Shown here piece after piece: positions 48,360 to 60,490 of a stretch of DNA of 64,000 nt. A program made the translations under genes and the position numbers. The stretch comes from Ailanthus altissimus (lineage: Eukaryota > Streptophyta > Magnoliopsida > Sapindales > Simaroubaceae), in assembly GCA_946807835.1 (NCBI GenBank), contig OX327690.1, positions 15,906,501 through 15,970,500 on the forward strand, in the 5' to 3' direction. The notes under the pieces are model-generated. The model saw nothing but the letters and a program-made list of their open reading frames with translations. It had not been told where the DNA came from and made no database searches. Each line of letters starts with the position of its first letter. Within the stretch, counting starts at the first letter, position 1.

Positions 48360-48975
48360 GTAGTTTTGTTGCCTTAAAGTTAGACATATGTAAGGCCTTT
48401 GACAGAGTTAATTGGGACTTTCTGAGGGATGCCATAGAAGCTATGAGGTTCAATGAATCTTGGATTGATCTTATTATGAGATGCATCTCTACTACTTTTT
48501 TTTTTGTATTAGTAAATGAAGAAGTATCTGGTTCGTTTAAGGTTGAAACAGGGCTTAGGCAGGGGTGCCCCTTTTCCTCTTATATCTTCATTTTATATAC
48601 AGAGGTGCTTTCATCAATACTGGCAAAAGCAAAAAAGAACAAGCTTATTCAAGGTGTTAAATTTAGTAGCTCTTTAGTAATAACTCATTTTTTCTTCATA
48701 GATGACAACCTTGTGTTTATTAGAGCCACAGCCTATGATTGCACTCATCTAAAAAATATGTTTAACAGATATGGCAAAGCTTTTAGACAATTGTTTAATT
48801 TTGACAAGTCTTCTATCTTTTTCAGCACAAATGTGTCCAAAAACCTTATCCAACAGCTAATTGAGTTACATCATCTTAAGCTTGTTTCCCTTCATGAGAA
48901 ATATTTATACCGACACTCCATGGTGGGAAAAAATAAAACCTTCTTTGCAAATGACATTAGGCTGAGAGTATGAAG
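48360..48975 (+). pseudogene. LINE reverse transcriptase domain, broken
   Basis: FVALKLDICKAFDRVNWDFL starts the RT palm near 48363. GLRQGCPFSSYIFILYTEVL near 48550 and FFIDDNLVF near 48690 follow. The catalytic motif normally reads FADD and is FIDD here, with both Asp retained. The frame 48443-48973 is open for 176 codons and then ends. The next LINE part lies beyond the solo LTR. Confidence 0.85.
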
Positions 48976-49111
48976 TCTATTCAAGGGTGGAATGATAAGT
49001 TTTTCTCTAGTAGAGGGAAAAAAATCCTCATTAAGGCTGTGGCTGTAACTATCCTCTTCTATGCAATAAGTGTCTAAATTCATAAAAAAAATTATTGTGT
49101 GGATTTATAGA

Positions 49112-49116
49112 GGTAG
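49112..49116. other. Target-site duplication GGTAG, left copy
   Basis: GGTAG at 49112-49116 is repeated at 50674-50678, bracketing the solo LTR in LINE sequence. Confidence 0.85.
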
Positions 49117-50673
49117 TTATGAACACATGAAAATACATGTTGTTAAGAGATTCAATCACAATTTAATGTCACTAATTTTAGTGTTTTCTGTATTTTTAGC
49201 TTGAAATAAAGTGTTCTCCTTAAATTGTGATTAATGAATGTTATTTGGACAGGTTTAGGTAAACTGGACATAACTCTCAATGTAGAAATCGAAATGAAGA
49301 AATTCTTGAACCTGGTGCAACATGACTCAATCTTACACAAATTTGAAGAATAGTGGAAAATCCAAATCCAACATGTTATGGGCCAAAAATTTAGATACAA
49401 CAGAATCGGACTACAACTCTTACCCAGCTTGACCCAATTCACGTATTTGGACCGTATCTCACAAAATACGTACTCAATTGGTATAATTCTTGAAGTTGTG
49501 AAATGCTGACTTAATTATTAACAACTTGTATGTTGATGGTAAAGTCCAAATCAGCCGTTATCATAGACCAAATTGTATTGCAAGTGGGTAAAATGGTTGT
49601 TGGCCGAAATCTGATGTGTCTTTAGAATTTTGCTCATATCTCATTGGACACTCATCCAATTTGCATGAAATTTGTGCCTATGGAAAGAAGAGTTAAAATT
49701 ATACAACTTTCATGTCGGCTACAGAAGCTAAATCGATCATTTACATTATCAAAAATGTGCTGCAAGTGGATAAACGAGTTATTGGCTTAAAATTATTAAA
49801 GATTGATGTCATCCATGACATATGTCCATTCATTGCCTATATAAGGAGACTCTTAGGACGTTTTTAATATTAGATAATTCTCTCTTATTTTCTTCTCATT
49901 AACATGTATTGTAATTTAGGCTAGAGTTCCTAGCAAGGCTAAGAGATGAACTTTTATGTGTAATAAATCTACTTCCATGCTTTGATTCGGTGTCAAAAGC
50001 TATAAATGTTGTAAGTTTGGTTTTGATTAAACTCTTATCTATTTTATTTTCTATAATTCAGAGGTTATAATTCTCATGTCTCATATATGTTCAGTCATGC
50101 TTTTTTTATGTGATTCATGTTGATTTATAATTGTTACTGGTTACATTGTTTTATATGTTAATCTTTTACTACAGTATTGTCAATTTGATATATTGTCGAT
50201 CTTGGATAACATGTAAGGGCAATAAATGTTTGATATTCAAGTTAATCTTTTACTGCAATATTGTCAAAATGATATATTGTCGATCTTAGATAACTTGTAT
50301 AAATAACATGATGTGTGTTAATGCTTGCAAAGAGTTTAACTAAATCAAATACATGTGTTATCAAATGTGCTATATATTACATACCTTCCGATTGATTGTT
50401 TGGGATGTGAAACTTTCAGTTGAGTTATAAATATCGAATCAAAGTATAGAGTAGATTTATAAAATATAATTGTGATTCTCAAAGCCTTGCTTAAATCATC
50501 ATAAGACATTTTCCTCAATTCATAGATAATTCTATCTCATCCGTTTAAATCAATTAACCCTTTGCTACTGCTTTAATATTTTACTTCACTAACCTATTTT
50601 TTCAAGAGCTTCCTCGTGGGATCGACACCTCAATCTATACTACGATAGCCGCGTTATATTTTGAGCGTAAACA
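49117..50673 (+). mobile_element. Solo LTR 1 in the LINE (Ty3/gypsy, Athila/Tat-like)
   Basis: It is 1557 bp, starting TTATGAACACATG (TG changed to TT) and ending GATAGCCGCGTTATATTTTG then AGCGTAAACA. The GGGATCGACACCTCAATC segment close to the 3' end is a style typical of Athila/Tat LTRs. It is flanked by GGTAG on both sides, has no internal sequence, and is collinear with 50989-52528. Orientation is taken from that 3' motif. Confidence 0.85.
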
Positions 50674-50678
50674 GGTAG

Positions 50679-50983
50679 CTTACAAAATTTTGATGGGGAT
50701 CAAAAGATGGTGAAAAGATGATCCATTAGATAAGATGGAAGCAAATGAGCAAAGGAAAAAATAAAGGTGGCCTAGGCTTTAGAGATTTAAGCTGCTTCAA
50801 CCAAGCTCTACTAGCCAAGCAAGGTTGGAAATAATTGCAGCAACCTGAATCTTTAATAGCCAGAATTCTAAAAGCTGGGTAATTTATGAATAATGGCTTC
50901 ATTGAGGCAAAGATTGGTCACAACCCCTCTTTTATGTGAAAGAGTATCCTGTGGGGTATAGAAGTCTTAGAGAAAAGAATAAG
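50679..50983 (+). pseudogene. LINE ORF2 segment between the two solo LTRs
   Basis: Reads KGKNKGGLGFRDLSCFNQAL and LLAKQGWK, then SLIARILKAG, IEAKIGHNPSFM and SILWGIEVLEKRIRW. This is the conserved L1 region after the RT. Stops interrupt it. Its continuation is at 52534. Confidence 0.85.
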
Positions 50984-50988
50984 ATGGC

Positions 50989-52528
50989 TGATGAACACAT
51001 GAAAATACATATTTGTTAAGAGATTCAGTCACTAATTTTAGTATTTTCTATATTTTTAGCTTGAAATAAAGTGTTCTCCTTAAATTATGATTAATGAATG
51101 TTATTTGGATAGGTTTAGGTAAAATGGACATAACTCTCAATGTAGAAATTAAAATGAAGAAATTCTTAAACCTGGTGCAACATGACTCAATCTTACACAA
51201 ATTTGAAGAATAGTGGAAAAGCCAAATCCGACATGTTATGGGCCAAAAATTGAGATACAATAGAATCGGGCTACAACTTCTGCCAGCTTGACCCAACTCA
51301 CGTATTTGGACCATATCTCACAAAATACGTACTCAATTGGTATAATTCTTGAAGTTGTGAAATGATGACTTAATTATTAACAACTTGTATGTTGATGGTA
51401 AAGTCCAAATCAGCCGTTATCATAGACCAAATTGTATTGCAAGTGGGTAAAATGGTTGTTGGCCGAAATCTGATGTGTCTTTAGAATTTTGCTCATATCT
51501 CATTGGACACTCATCCAATTTGCATGAAATTGGTGCCTATGGAAAGAAGAGTTAAAATTATACAACTTTCATGTCGGCTACAGAAGCTAAATCGATCATT
51601 TACATTATCAAAAATGTGCTGCAAGTGGATAAACGAGTTATTGGCTTAAAATTATTGAAGATTGATGTCATCCATGACATATGTCCATTCATTGCCTATA
51701 TAAGGAGACTCTTAGGACATTTTTAATATTAGATAATTCTCTCTTATTTTCTTCTCATTAACATGTATTGTAATTTAGGTTAGAGTTCTTGGCAAGGCTA
51801 AGAGATGAACTTTTATGTGTAATAAATCTACTTCCATACTTTGATTCAGTGTCAAGAGTTACAAATGTTGTAAGTTTAGTTTTGATTAAACTCTTATCTA
51901 TTTTATTTTTTATAATCCAGAGGTTATAATTCTCATGTCTCATATATGTTCAGTCATGTTTTTCTTATATGATTCATGTTGATTTATAATTGTTACTGGT
52001 TACATTATTTTATATGTTAATCTTTTACTGTAGTATTGTCAATTTGATATATTATCGATCTTGGATAACATGTAAGGGCAATAAATGTTTGATATTCAAG
52101 TTAATCTTTTACTGCAATATTATCAAAATGATATACTGTCGATCTTAGATAACTTGTATAAATAAACATGATTTGTGTTAATATTTGCAAAAGAGTTTAG
52201 TCATATCAAATGCATATGCTATCAAATGTGCTATATGTTACATATCTTCCGATTGATTGTTTAGATGTAAAACTGTCAATTGAGTTATAAACATCGAATC
52301 AAAGTATAGAGTAGATTTATAAAGCATAATTGTGATTCTCAAAGCCTTGCTTAAATCATCATAAGATATTTTCCTCAATTCATAGACAATTCTATCTCAT
52401 CAATTAATTTTATCCTTTGCTACCTCTTTAATATTTTACTTCACCAACCTATTTTTCCAAGAGCTTCCTCATGGGATAGACACCTCAATCTATACTGCGA
52501 TAGCCGCGTTATATTTTGAGCGTAAACA
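50989..52528 (+). mobile_element. Solo LTR 2 in the LINE, same family as LTR 1
   Basis: It is 1540 bp, TGATGAACACATG to AGCGTAAACA, flanked by ATGGC at 50984-50988 and 52529-52533. The target duplication differs from that of LTR 1, so this was a separate insertion event. The two LTRs are collinear with scattered substitutions and small indels. Confidence 0.9.
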
Positions 52529-52533
52529 ATGGC

Positions 52534-53760
52534 TAGTAGGAAAGAGGGACAAAATAACAATCTATTAAAGCAACTGGATTCCAAGACCTGGTACTTTCAG
52601 ACCAATCTCACCAATGACCTTACCCTTTAACAGCAACGTGAAAACTCTTCCCACTTCCAGCAACAATTGGGATGAGAGCCTTATAAAGATGAGGACGCTG
52701 CCAAATTCTTAGCATTCCTTTTTCTGGCTTAAATATTGAAGACTCTATATGTTGGCACTTTAATAGAAGAGGGAAATACTCTGTCAAAAATGGTTATTTC
52801 ATAACTTTAAAGCGAAAATTTGCCAAGAATCCAGGGACTTCTGAAACTGTTGAAAAAGAATGAAAAGTTCTTTGGTCTTTCTCAATCCCCCCCAAAGGTC
52901 AAAATATTTATATGGAGAGCTTTATCAAATTCATTGCCTACTGCAGCTACCTTACAAGCCCAGAAAGTTACTAGCTCCTTACTTTGCCAGAGATGCCTTC
53001 GTGAAAAAGAAACATACTTCCATGCTCTTTCCAAGTGCAAGATGGCTAAACAGATATGACAATACTCCTAAGTTTGCAGATATAAAAAAAAGAGCCCAGC
53101 AGATCGACTTTTGGAGCTTCTACCAAACTTTGATAGATACCACAGCTAAAGATGAACTGGAAAGGATATCAATTTTGGTCTTGGTGAATTAGCGGGTAAA
53201 AAATAGTCTTGTTCACTTGGGAAAACTTAAAGAGCCAAAAAAAGACTCATTGCCAGAGCTAAAGCTTATTTTATTTCAAGAAGTGATAATAAAAGTTGTC
53301 TCTAAATACTACAAACCATGTTGGGGATGATCGTGTTCTGTGTTGATCAGCCTCTTCCAGAAGCCTTCTGAAAATGAATGTTGATGCCGCAATTGACTTA
53401 AAGAAGAGATTAACTGGTCTTAGTGCAGTCTTTAGGGACAATAATGGCAAAGTTCAGCTTCTAGTAGTCACTCAGATTCTACCAAAGGTATGTTGAGGAA
53501 GTAGAAGCTCAAGCTATTCTTTTTTATTTTACAGATAGCTAAGGCAAACAATTATAGCTAGTTGCAGATTGAAATTAATGCCAATAATATGGTTAGCTTA
53601 GTAAAAAAGGATGCCAGCTCTTTAAAAGAAATCAAAGGGATTATAGTCGACATTTAAAGGAAATTGAGCACTATGGTCATACATTCATTAGTTATATCTC
53701 TAAATATTGTAACACCCTGGCTCATAAAGCTGCAAAATTTGCTCTAAAGCAACATTGTAT
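52534..53760 (+). pseudogene. LINE ORF2 C-terminus: zf-RVT and RNase H-like region, broken
   Basis: WIPRPG-like sequence near 52570 and a PPKVKIFIWRALSNSLPTAA block near 52890 lead into LLCQRCLREKETYFHALSKC, the zinc-binding zf-RVT domain with CX2C and HX4C spacing. An RNase H-like domain follows (LKMNVDAAIDLKKR near 53370, AVFRDNNGKVQL), ending with NTLAHKAAKFAL near 53710. Stops and frame shifts occur throughout. Confidence 0.8.
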
Positions 53761-53764
53761 TATC

Positions 53765-55921
53765 TTCATGTCACTGCCTTATGAAGTAGGCGTGCTAACT
53801 TTTGCTGCGGTGAAAGTATCATCTTCATCACCAAGTCTTTCGCACGATGATTGACATGTCGTTGCTTGTCTCTACCCCACTTATTGTGCTGAAAGTGCAT
53901 ACCATGTGATGCATTGAGTTGTTGAATGATACACACACCCAAAAAACTCTTGGAGCTGTCCCCATAACTCATCTAATTCTGGTTTAGGCATTTGTGTTGT
54001 AATTGAAAGATAAACCCCAGCTCTAACTTTTTCCCATGGTCAATTTCACCCATTTGTGGTTGCTTCTGTGGTATGACAGTTGGCACGACCCCCTTATTCT
54101 CCCCAAGCACTTTCGCAACCCTCGTTGGTAGCTTATCCTCACCCCTTTTTTTTATCTTATTATCCATCTCCTTTACTGTAGGTGGATGTGCTTCTCCTTT
54201 GTGCTCAGATACTCCAATTAGTTGAATGGCGAATAAGAGCTTAGCGTTGGCTTTCGGCTGAGATTGCCCACCTCTAGGTTTGTCTACTGTCATTATCATA
54301 TAAGGCCCCCCTCCATGATGCACATATAATCATGTTGAGAAAGTGGCACCACGTCCTACTGTCTTAAGAACTCCATACCTAGCACCATATTAAAGTTATC
54401 AATAGGTGCTACGGAGAAATTTACCTTGCCGCTCTATTTCCCTAGATGGATATTGACCCCTCGAACCACCTTATCTAGTGGTTTAGCTGCAACATTTACT
54501 GATTTGAGGAATCCCTCATCTTTCTTCACCTAGAGTCCTAAGCGTTTTACCTCCGCACTCTTAATGAAGTTGTGTGTTGCACCCGTATCTATCAGTACTT
54601 GAGTTTTTATGCAGTTGATATAGGCTTTAATATACATAAGTGCATTTCCCGTTGGTGTACTGGCACCCCGCTTGGCTTTCATTGTATTGAGCAGCTGCAA
54701 ACACCCCATTTGACCTTACTCGTAAGCCTTTTGTGTCGTAACCATTACGTTGAGAGCCTTCTTCTTTGGATAGTCTTTAACCTAGTGATCCGCATCTCAA
54801 AGGAAATGGTTTATCTTCGATCCATTACCTCTATGGCCATTGTGCTTTTATTTTTCCTATTTGGGTGGCTTACTTTTTTCCTCCTTATCCTCCGGAGGAT
54901 AAAATTCCTTGGTGCCTTCATCTTTGCTGTGATTGGTTCTCGAATTCTTGAACTTTTCTGCATCACCTTTGTGATAATCCATGAGCGTTTTCACCAATGT
55001 AAGAGCATCAGATATTCTCATTACTTCGTGCCTCTTTAACTCATTGGACACTCATGTTTGCAACCTGTCTAAGAAATTGAACAGCAAGGCCTCTTCGCTT
55101 ATGTTAGGAATTTGTAGCATTAGAATGGAGTACTCCTTCACGTACTCGCTGATAGACTTGGTTTTCTTCAATTTCGTTAATTACTTTCGAGCGTCGTGCA
55201 CTACATTCTCTAGATAGAACTGGCGCTTCAGTTCCCGTTGCAACTTTGCCTAGGTGTTGATGGTGCAAGTACCCTTGCATATCTCGTTGCTTTTTCTATG
55301 CCACCATAGAATTGTATGATTGAAAAGATATAAGGTTACGGTATTTACTTTATCTTTGTCTCCCACGCCCATGGCATCGAAGTATCTTTCTATTTGCTAA
55401 AAGTAGTTATCGAGCTCCTTGGCGTTCCGCTTGCCGCTAAACTCCTTCGGCTTATGAACCTTAACTCTTGACGCCCCTTGAGCAGCAACATCTCTTTTCG
55501 CTACTACTCGCTTGCACAACACCACATCGTCCTTGACAGCATCAAACCTTCTATGCAGCTTATCCACTTGAGCTTAAACTTTTTCCATGGTGGTATATAC
55601 CTTCTCTTGAAAAGTCTTAACCCAGTCACACTGTCAATCAACATAACTCTCGATGAATGTGTCGATGAGGGAGCACAGCGCGTCCTTTTAAGTGTCAAGT
55701 CCCACCTCGAGTTTCTTTACTAGCTACTTTAACTCTCCAAGATGATCTGTCGCCTTTCCCACACACCACCAAGCATTTTTACCATGTTCCCCAACTCATG
55801 ACCTGGATCAACAGACTTGTCATGAGGTACACTACTGTACCTCTTAACTTTGGGGTCCTTACCCCTCTTTTCTACCAACTCCTACGATGTTGTAGCATCT
55901 TTTTTCATCTTTTTTTAACCT
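53765..55921 (-). pseudogene. Gag-protease retroelement coding region without RT, broken
   Basis: Leftward from 55900: a coiled-coil-like region, then PKEFSGKRNAKELDNYF and QIERYFDAMGVGDKDKV (retrotransposon gag domain, about 55460-55040), KLKKTKSISEYVKEYSILM, a damaged zinc knuckle (DADH then VKDYPKKKALN near 54790), and an aspartic protease with VLIDTGATHNFIKSAEV near 54590 and IDNFNMVLGMEFLRQ near 54400. After the protease there is a Lys-rich tail (54323-53973) and no RT, RNase H or integrase. Several stops interrupt it. RT-less gag-protease elements are known non-autonomous forms in plants. The left end abuts the LINE and no 3' LTR is present. Confidence 0.8.
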
Positions 55922-55933
55922 GCTTTAATACCA
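55922..55933 (-). other. Primer-binding site of the gag-protease element
   Basis: The minus strand reads TGGTATTAAAGC, matching TGGTATCAGAGC (tRNA-Met) at 10 of 12, two bases after the LTR end. Confidence 0.75.
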
Positions 55934-55935
55934 AA

Positions 55936-56435
55936 TGTCATGGACCTTTTGAGAATCGTGTGGCCTTAGACGCATTGCGAGCTAAGTAGCCTTGAAAACA
56001 CCACACAAAGAAGAAATGAGAAAACAAATATACAAGGTGTTTGAGAAAAAGCTCTCTATATTGCTGAAGATATTACAAGGTATGAGATTATAATTTGTAC
56101 AACTGAGGGTGTCCCCCTTTTATATTACTAGCTCTATATAATCAACTGTTAGGGTCTAAGATGTTATACAATGATCTAACGATGTATATACAAGATGGAA
56201 TAATATGCCATGAAATATTTTTAGATACCATCACATATGTTATGAAATATTTTCCTTCCAAATAGAGGTTTACAACCTTAATAAGTCACGGGCTTAGCCC
56301 GAATCTTCTCTTATATCAGCGGGTCTTCTAGAAGCTCCATCCCGTGAATTACTCCAATGGCCTATATAGCCTCTAGGAGGCTTTGTCACGCACAAAGTAT
56401 TCAAAGAAATACTTGAGAATACTTGGGGCATGACA
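55936..56435 (-). mobile_element. 5' LTR of the gag-protease element
   Basis: It is 500 bp, from TGTCATGCCCCAAGTATT (minus strand, starting at 56435) to GGTCCATGACA (ending 55936). The ends TGTCATG and CATGACA are inverted repeats. It sits immediately upstream of the primer site. The partner LTR is absent. Confidence 0.85.
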
Positions 56436-57719
56436 ATGGGCAAACAATTAATGTGAGTAGCAATACGTTCAGTGAGATAATGGAGATACGCGATGAAGGT
56501 ACGATCATGAGTTTGCATAGGTCAGATGAGGTAAACGTTGAGGTGAGAGAAAAAGTATATGCAAATAATCATGACGTGAGCATAGCTAAATTAGAGAATT
56601 TTAGAACGATACGAAGTCGCCGATAATTTCTTCAAGGTATATACTGCAATTGCACTAAAGTGATTTGCAAGTGAATAAGAGTAATATAAAATATTGTACT
56701 TGTTATGAACAAAATAGGCAACGAATAATATTTTGGGGGAAAAAAGATTCGAGCTTAAGTTTGTTACAGAATGCATAGTTTGTTTATGTGTAATTAGAAG
56801 GCTGAACATTATATAGTATACTAATGTTTGTATATTTTGACTAAGATTATTTTTTGTTTTCATTATACATGGTTTAGATTGCTTTTAGTTTGTATGCGGT
56901 GGCGACGGTGCTTTATCCACCACGTGGATCATACATATCATGCTAGTTCCTTAATCCTTTAATGAAAGTGCAAAGCTTAAAATCTCTCAATTGGGGATCC
57001 TTTTGTGTTTGGCGATTTGCAAAGGAAATATTGGCCTATAAATTTATGAAGTCACCATCGTTGGGCGATTGTTTAGTATTTCTTCAGGTTTGTTACTTAT
57101 GAATGTGGTAAATAGTAATGGATAAATGAATTTTAACTTGATGTATAGAACATTAAAACTAATCTTAATGTGTGGAAGGCATCAACAAATTATAAACGTT
57201 TTAATATATAATCGGTTTGTATATCCTACAGACACTATACTTCAACAAGATTGGTTGCTTTGACATCGAGGTGGACAGAACTTTAATCTCTATTACCACA
57301 TAGAATAAAAGAAAAGTTAAGATGATAATGCGGTGGATTACAGCACATAGTGGCATTGGTAGCAACGAGGTAAATTTGTGTTGTCATTAAGTGTCAGAAA
57401 ATAATGATGATGTAGGATTGATGATTGTGATTTAGGTAGTGAATTAATTTAATGATGATAACATTATTTTGTTAACAAATAGGAATTATGCTTGGCAAGA
57501 GTAGTACTGCTTGTGTTGTGTGTGGAGTACAAATTAACCAATAGGCAGTAATGTTAATGAAGAGTATAGAAGGTTTAATAAGTTAGTGGTTGGGAAGCTG
57601 GGAGCCGTGACGGAAGCTGTGATGAAGCTAATGACGGAGTGGCAGCAGTTTAGGAACTCAATGGCCAGTTATGAGATTGGTGGGATGAGTTATGTGAAAG
57701 ATGACAACAATACAACGCA
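56436..57719 (+). pseudogene. Ulp1-type transposon gene relic, 5' part
   Basis: Exon-like blocks separated by introns. LNPLMKVQSLKSLNWGSF and YKFMKSPSLGDCLVFLQ (about 56955-57088) are followed by a GTTTGT donor. After a TACAG acceptor near 57230 comes TLYFNKIGCFDIEVDRTLIS. Then a coiled-coil-like block (about 57550-57700) has FNKLVVGKLGAVTEAVMKLM. This NW..LQ / YF..ID...VERT-like pattern is what I recognise from plant Ulp1-protease transposon genes (Mutator-associated KAONASHI type). It is interrupted at 57720 by a solo LTR and continues at 60491. Confidence 0.6.
57715..57719. other. Target-site duplication ACGCA, left copy
   Basis: ACGCA is repeated at 60491-60495, so the sequence resumes exactly across the solo LTR. 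Confidence 0.85.
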
Positions 57720-60490
57720 TGACAAGACCCGACCCGAGACCCTCTACTATAGATCCCAGCGGCCCTGCCAGGCACCCCGATGGAAGTTCCTCCGAACCTA
57801 ACTGGGTAAGTTAAGAAATTCCGCGAGGCGAACCCCTTTTTAATTCTTGTTACTACTAAGAAGATCTAGTAATATACATGAAAACGACATCTTAGTTTTA
57901 AAAACAAACGGACAGAGTTTCCCCTGTTTTTTGAAAAATCCATATAAACCTGCAAAGAAATTTCACTTCTAATTCCAACACATCTCAATTCTACCAATTC
58001 GGACCTCCGGTCCTTTTCAAATCAAATTCAACACAACTCAATTATTTCGTGTAAATCACAAAATAAGCATAATCATAAAAAGTAAAAACGATCATCATAA
58101 ACTGGAAATCTCTTCTTCTTGATTCAACACATACTTACAAATATACATGCCTACAACTATTATGCATAAAGTAAAGAGTGCTATTAGCACATTTACATGT
58201 ACAAAAATTATCTTTGAATTCGGCCCACTACTCGGCGATAGGAGAATCAGCAGCTTGTGTTCCGAGACCTGCACCTGGGAAAGGGGTTTAAAACATAAAC
58301 ATAAAACGAGTGAGCTAAAGGAGCTCAGTGAGTGTAAATGAGAATTCAATTACAAGAATATTATACAAAGATAGCAATTTCTAAAGTACATGCAGAAGTT
58401 ATGCTTCTAAAACGGATGTAAAATTGTAAAACGGTTTCTAATATCATATGCTAATGAAATCTTGCCGAGCGGGTTTTATCTACATCTTTGGAAAACTATA
58501 TTCAGAATCTGTATAACATAATAACTGTTGTGAGCATATAAATGCATAAATGCTATCGGTAAATCGAAAACTAGTAAAATTCTCGCTCGGCCATTTTCTT
58601 TCTAAACTGTACCAATGGTAACCCTAAAGCTCTATACCCACGCAGCGACTCAACTAGCACCGCATACGTGAGTAGGTCACGGGGCACCTCAACTAGCAGC
58701 ACCCACAGTGACATCTCAAGACATCTCACTGGCTACGCAGCGGAATCCTACATCGCATGCATATAGCGAGACAATATCCCGTACACATAGAGCGACTCAC
58801 ATGACTCGACATCCCAACTTCCCAGAGTTACTGACACACCCCCAAGACCTGCCCATGTGCACGGGATATACCGGCCGGGTCTAATACAATCATCACCACT
58901 ATAATCTGAGGGTACCAATGTCCTTAAAACAAATGCAGTAATTTCCAAACTGTTTCACAAATCGATCATGTAAAACCATGTCTATGAATATATCAAGATC
59001 ATAAATCATGTTTATGCATCGAAAGCTCATAAAACATACATAGTCATTGTGCGAAAACATAATAACTGAAAAGTAAAAGAAATGGCAGATTTTCACTCAC
59101 AACCGCTCCGTGCTCAATTTCGCTACCGATTCCTGCTCCTGTTAACGCTCTCGGTTATCCTCACCTACGCGCCATAAATGACATTTAGAACCAAATCGAA
59201 CACTAGAATCTCATTTAACCACTAAATGCCCTAATCGGCATACAAAGCCCGGAGGTAAACTACTTCCCGATTTTAGTTACGGAGCCATAATCGAAACTAA
59301 CTCACCATCCGGCGCCCTGAAAATTATTGAACACCTTATCATTTGATTGGACATACTTTCCCTTCACCTTTCTAACATGGACAATTATGTCCCATTTTCT
59401 TCATTTTTGGGTTTTTCATCAACTACATACATTAAATTCACAAAATGCATCATTTACACACAACAATTCAATCAAAACACCACTCAATTCCTCACTTCCC
59501 TAAAGTGGCAGAATTTCACCCTAGGTTTCAACACATTCCTTTTCTCAATTTCTTGTTCCAATTACAACAAAATCATGCCAATTTCATTCTAAAGCCCTAA
59601 TTACAATAAATTGAAATCTCTACAACAAAATCACCAAAAACCCTAATTCTTACCTTGCCAATTTCTTCAAATTGATGACTCCTTCAAGCTCCAAACTAGA
59701 ATTTAACTCAATCTAAGTCAAGAATACACATAAGAACATCAATTAACACATTCTTGAATTCTCACTTATCAAACTCATAAAAGATGCTTTTCTTACCTCT
59801 TTTTCTTGAATTTTCACTAATAGAGACTTCAATTGAGCTTAGGGATGGGTTTGTAACCTTAATTTGGCTTGATTACACATGAAAAATTAATAAAAAAAAC
59901 TTGAATAGTCACTGTAGCAGCACCCCCCTTTGAAGCTCGAATTTCTCTCTTTTTTTGGCTAAGTGTTAGTTTTGATTTCTCTTCAAATTTCTACACACTT
60001 CTAACATATATGTAGTGCTCCCTCAATTTACCATTTTGCCCTTCAACTTACTTAAAACTTCTAATTTGCCATTAGTTAAAAACTAATTATGTAATTAGTT
60101 CATTTGTAACTATCTAGTTAGAATAGTTCAAAGAACTAACTAGAACTTCCAACTTGGCAATTCATGAGATTTCTTCTAATTGGTCCATTTTCTAATATAT
60201 GGATTATGTTTCTCAACAAAGGCTTGTTCCATTCATAACCCTTAAATGGAAATTCATGTAGTAAATTAGAATTTTCTTTTCCAAGCCAATAGAGAAAAAT
60301 TCTAAAAATATTCTAGGGTCATCCGGTGCACCGATCGAGTGTGAAATTACCAAATTAGGTCTAATATCTCTCACGTGCACTATAAAGAAAATATTTCTAA
60401 TAGGGCTAAAATCGAGTAACCCTACGGTGTCTTATTTGTTCTATACCGAAATCTAGGCGCCAATACTACTAATAGGGATTGGATATTACA
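57720..60490 (-). mobile_element. 2.77-kb solo LTR, Ty3/gypsy (Tekay/Del-like)
   Basis: On the minus strand it starts TGTAATATCCAATCCC and ends GGGTCTTGTCA, flanked by ACGCA on both sides. A TGTAATATCC start and a very long LTR fit Tekay/Del-type chromoviruses, but the assignment is from the ends only. It contains a GC-richer CTCA/GCAC-containing block at 58620-58900. Frames inside (58095-58349, 58748-58948, 59347-59592) are shadows. No internal region remains, so it arose by LTR-LTR recombination. Confidence 0.85.

Larger units (their letters stand above)
46371..53760 (+). mobile_element. L1-type LINE, broken and interrupted by two solo LTRs
   Basis: Order on the plus strand: ORF1 C-terminus (about 46371-46615), endonuclease (46618-47200), linker, RT (48360-48975), thumb/linker (50679-50983), zf-RVT domain (52820-53060) and RNase H (about 53370-53750). 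Without the two LTRs it is about 4.3 kb, close to a plant L1 ORF2 plus part of ORF1. The ORF2 start codon is ACG and there are many stops. The 3' end runs directly into the gag-protease element without a recognisable poly(A) tail. Confidence 0.85.

Noticed and set aside
49117..52528. The two LTRs in the LINE as a pair bounding one short retroelement.
   Set aside because: Each LTR has its own 5-bp duplication (GGTAG, ATGGC), and the sequence between reads as L1 ORF2, not as retroelement interior.
55478..55723. Plus-strand frame of 81 codons, and others at 54572-55217.
   Set aside because: They are antisense shadows of the gag-protease relic.
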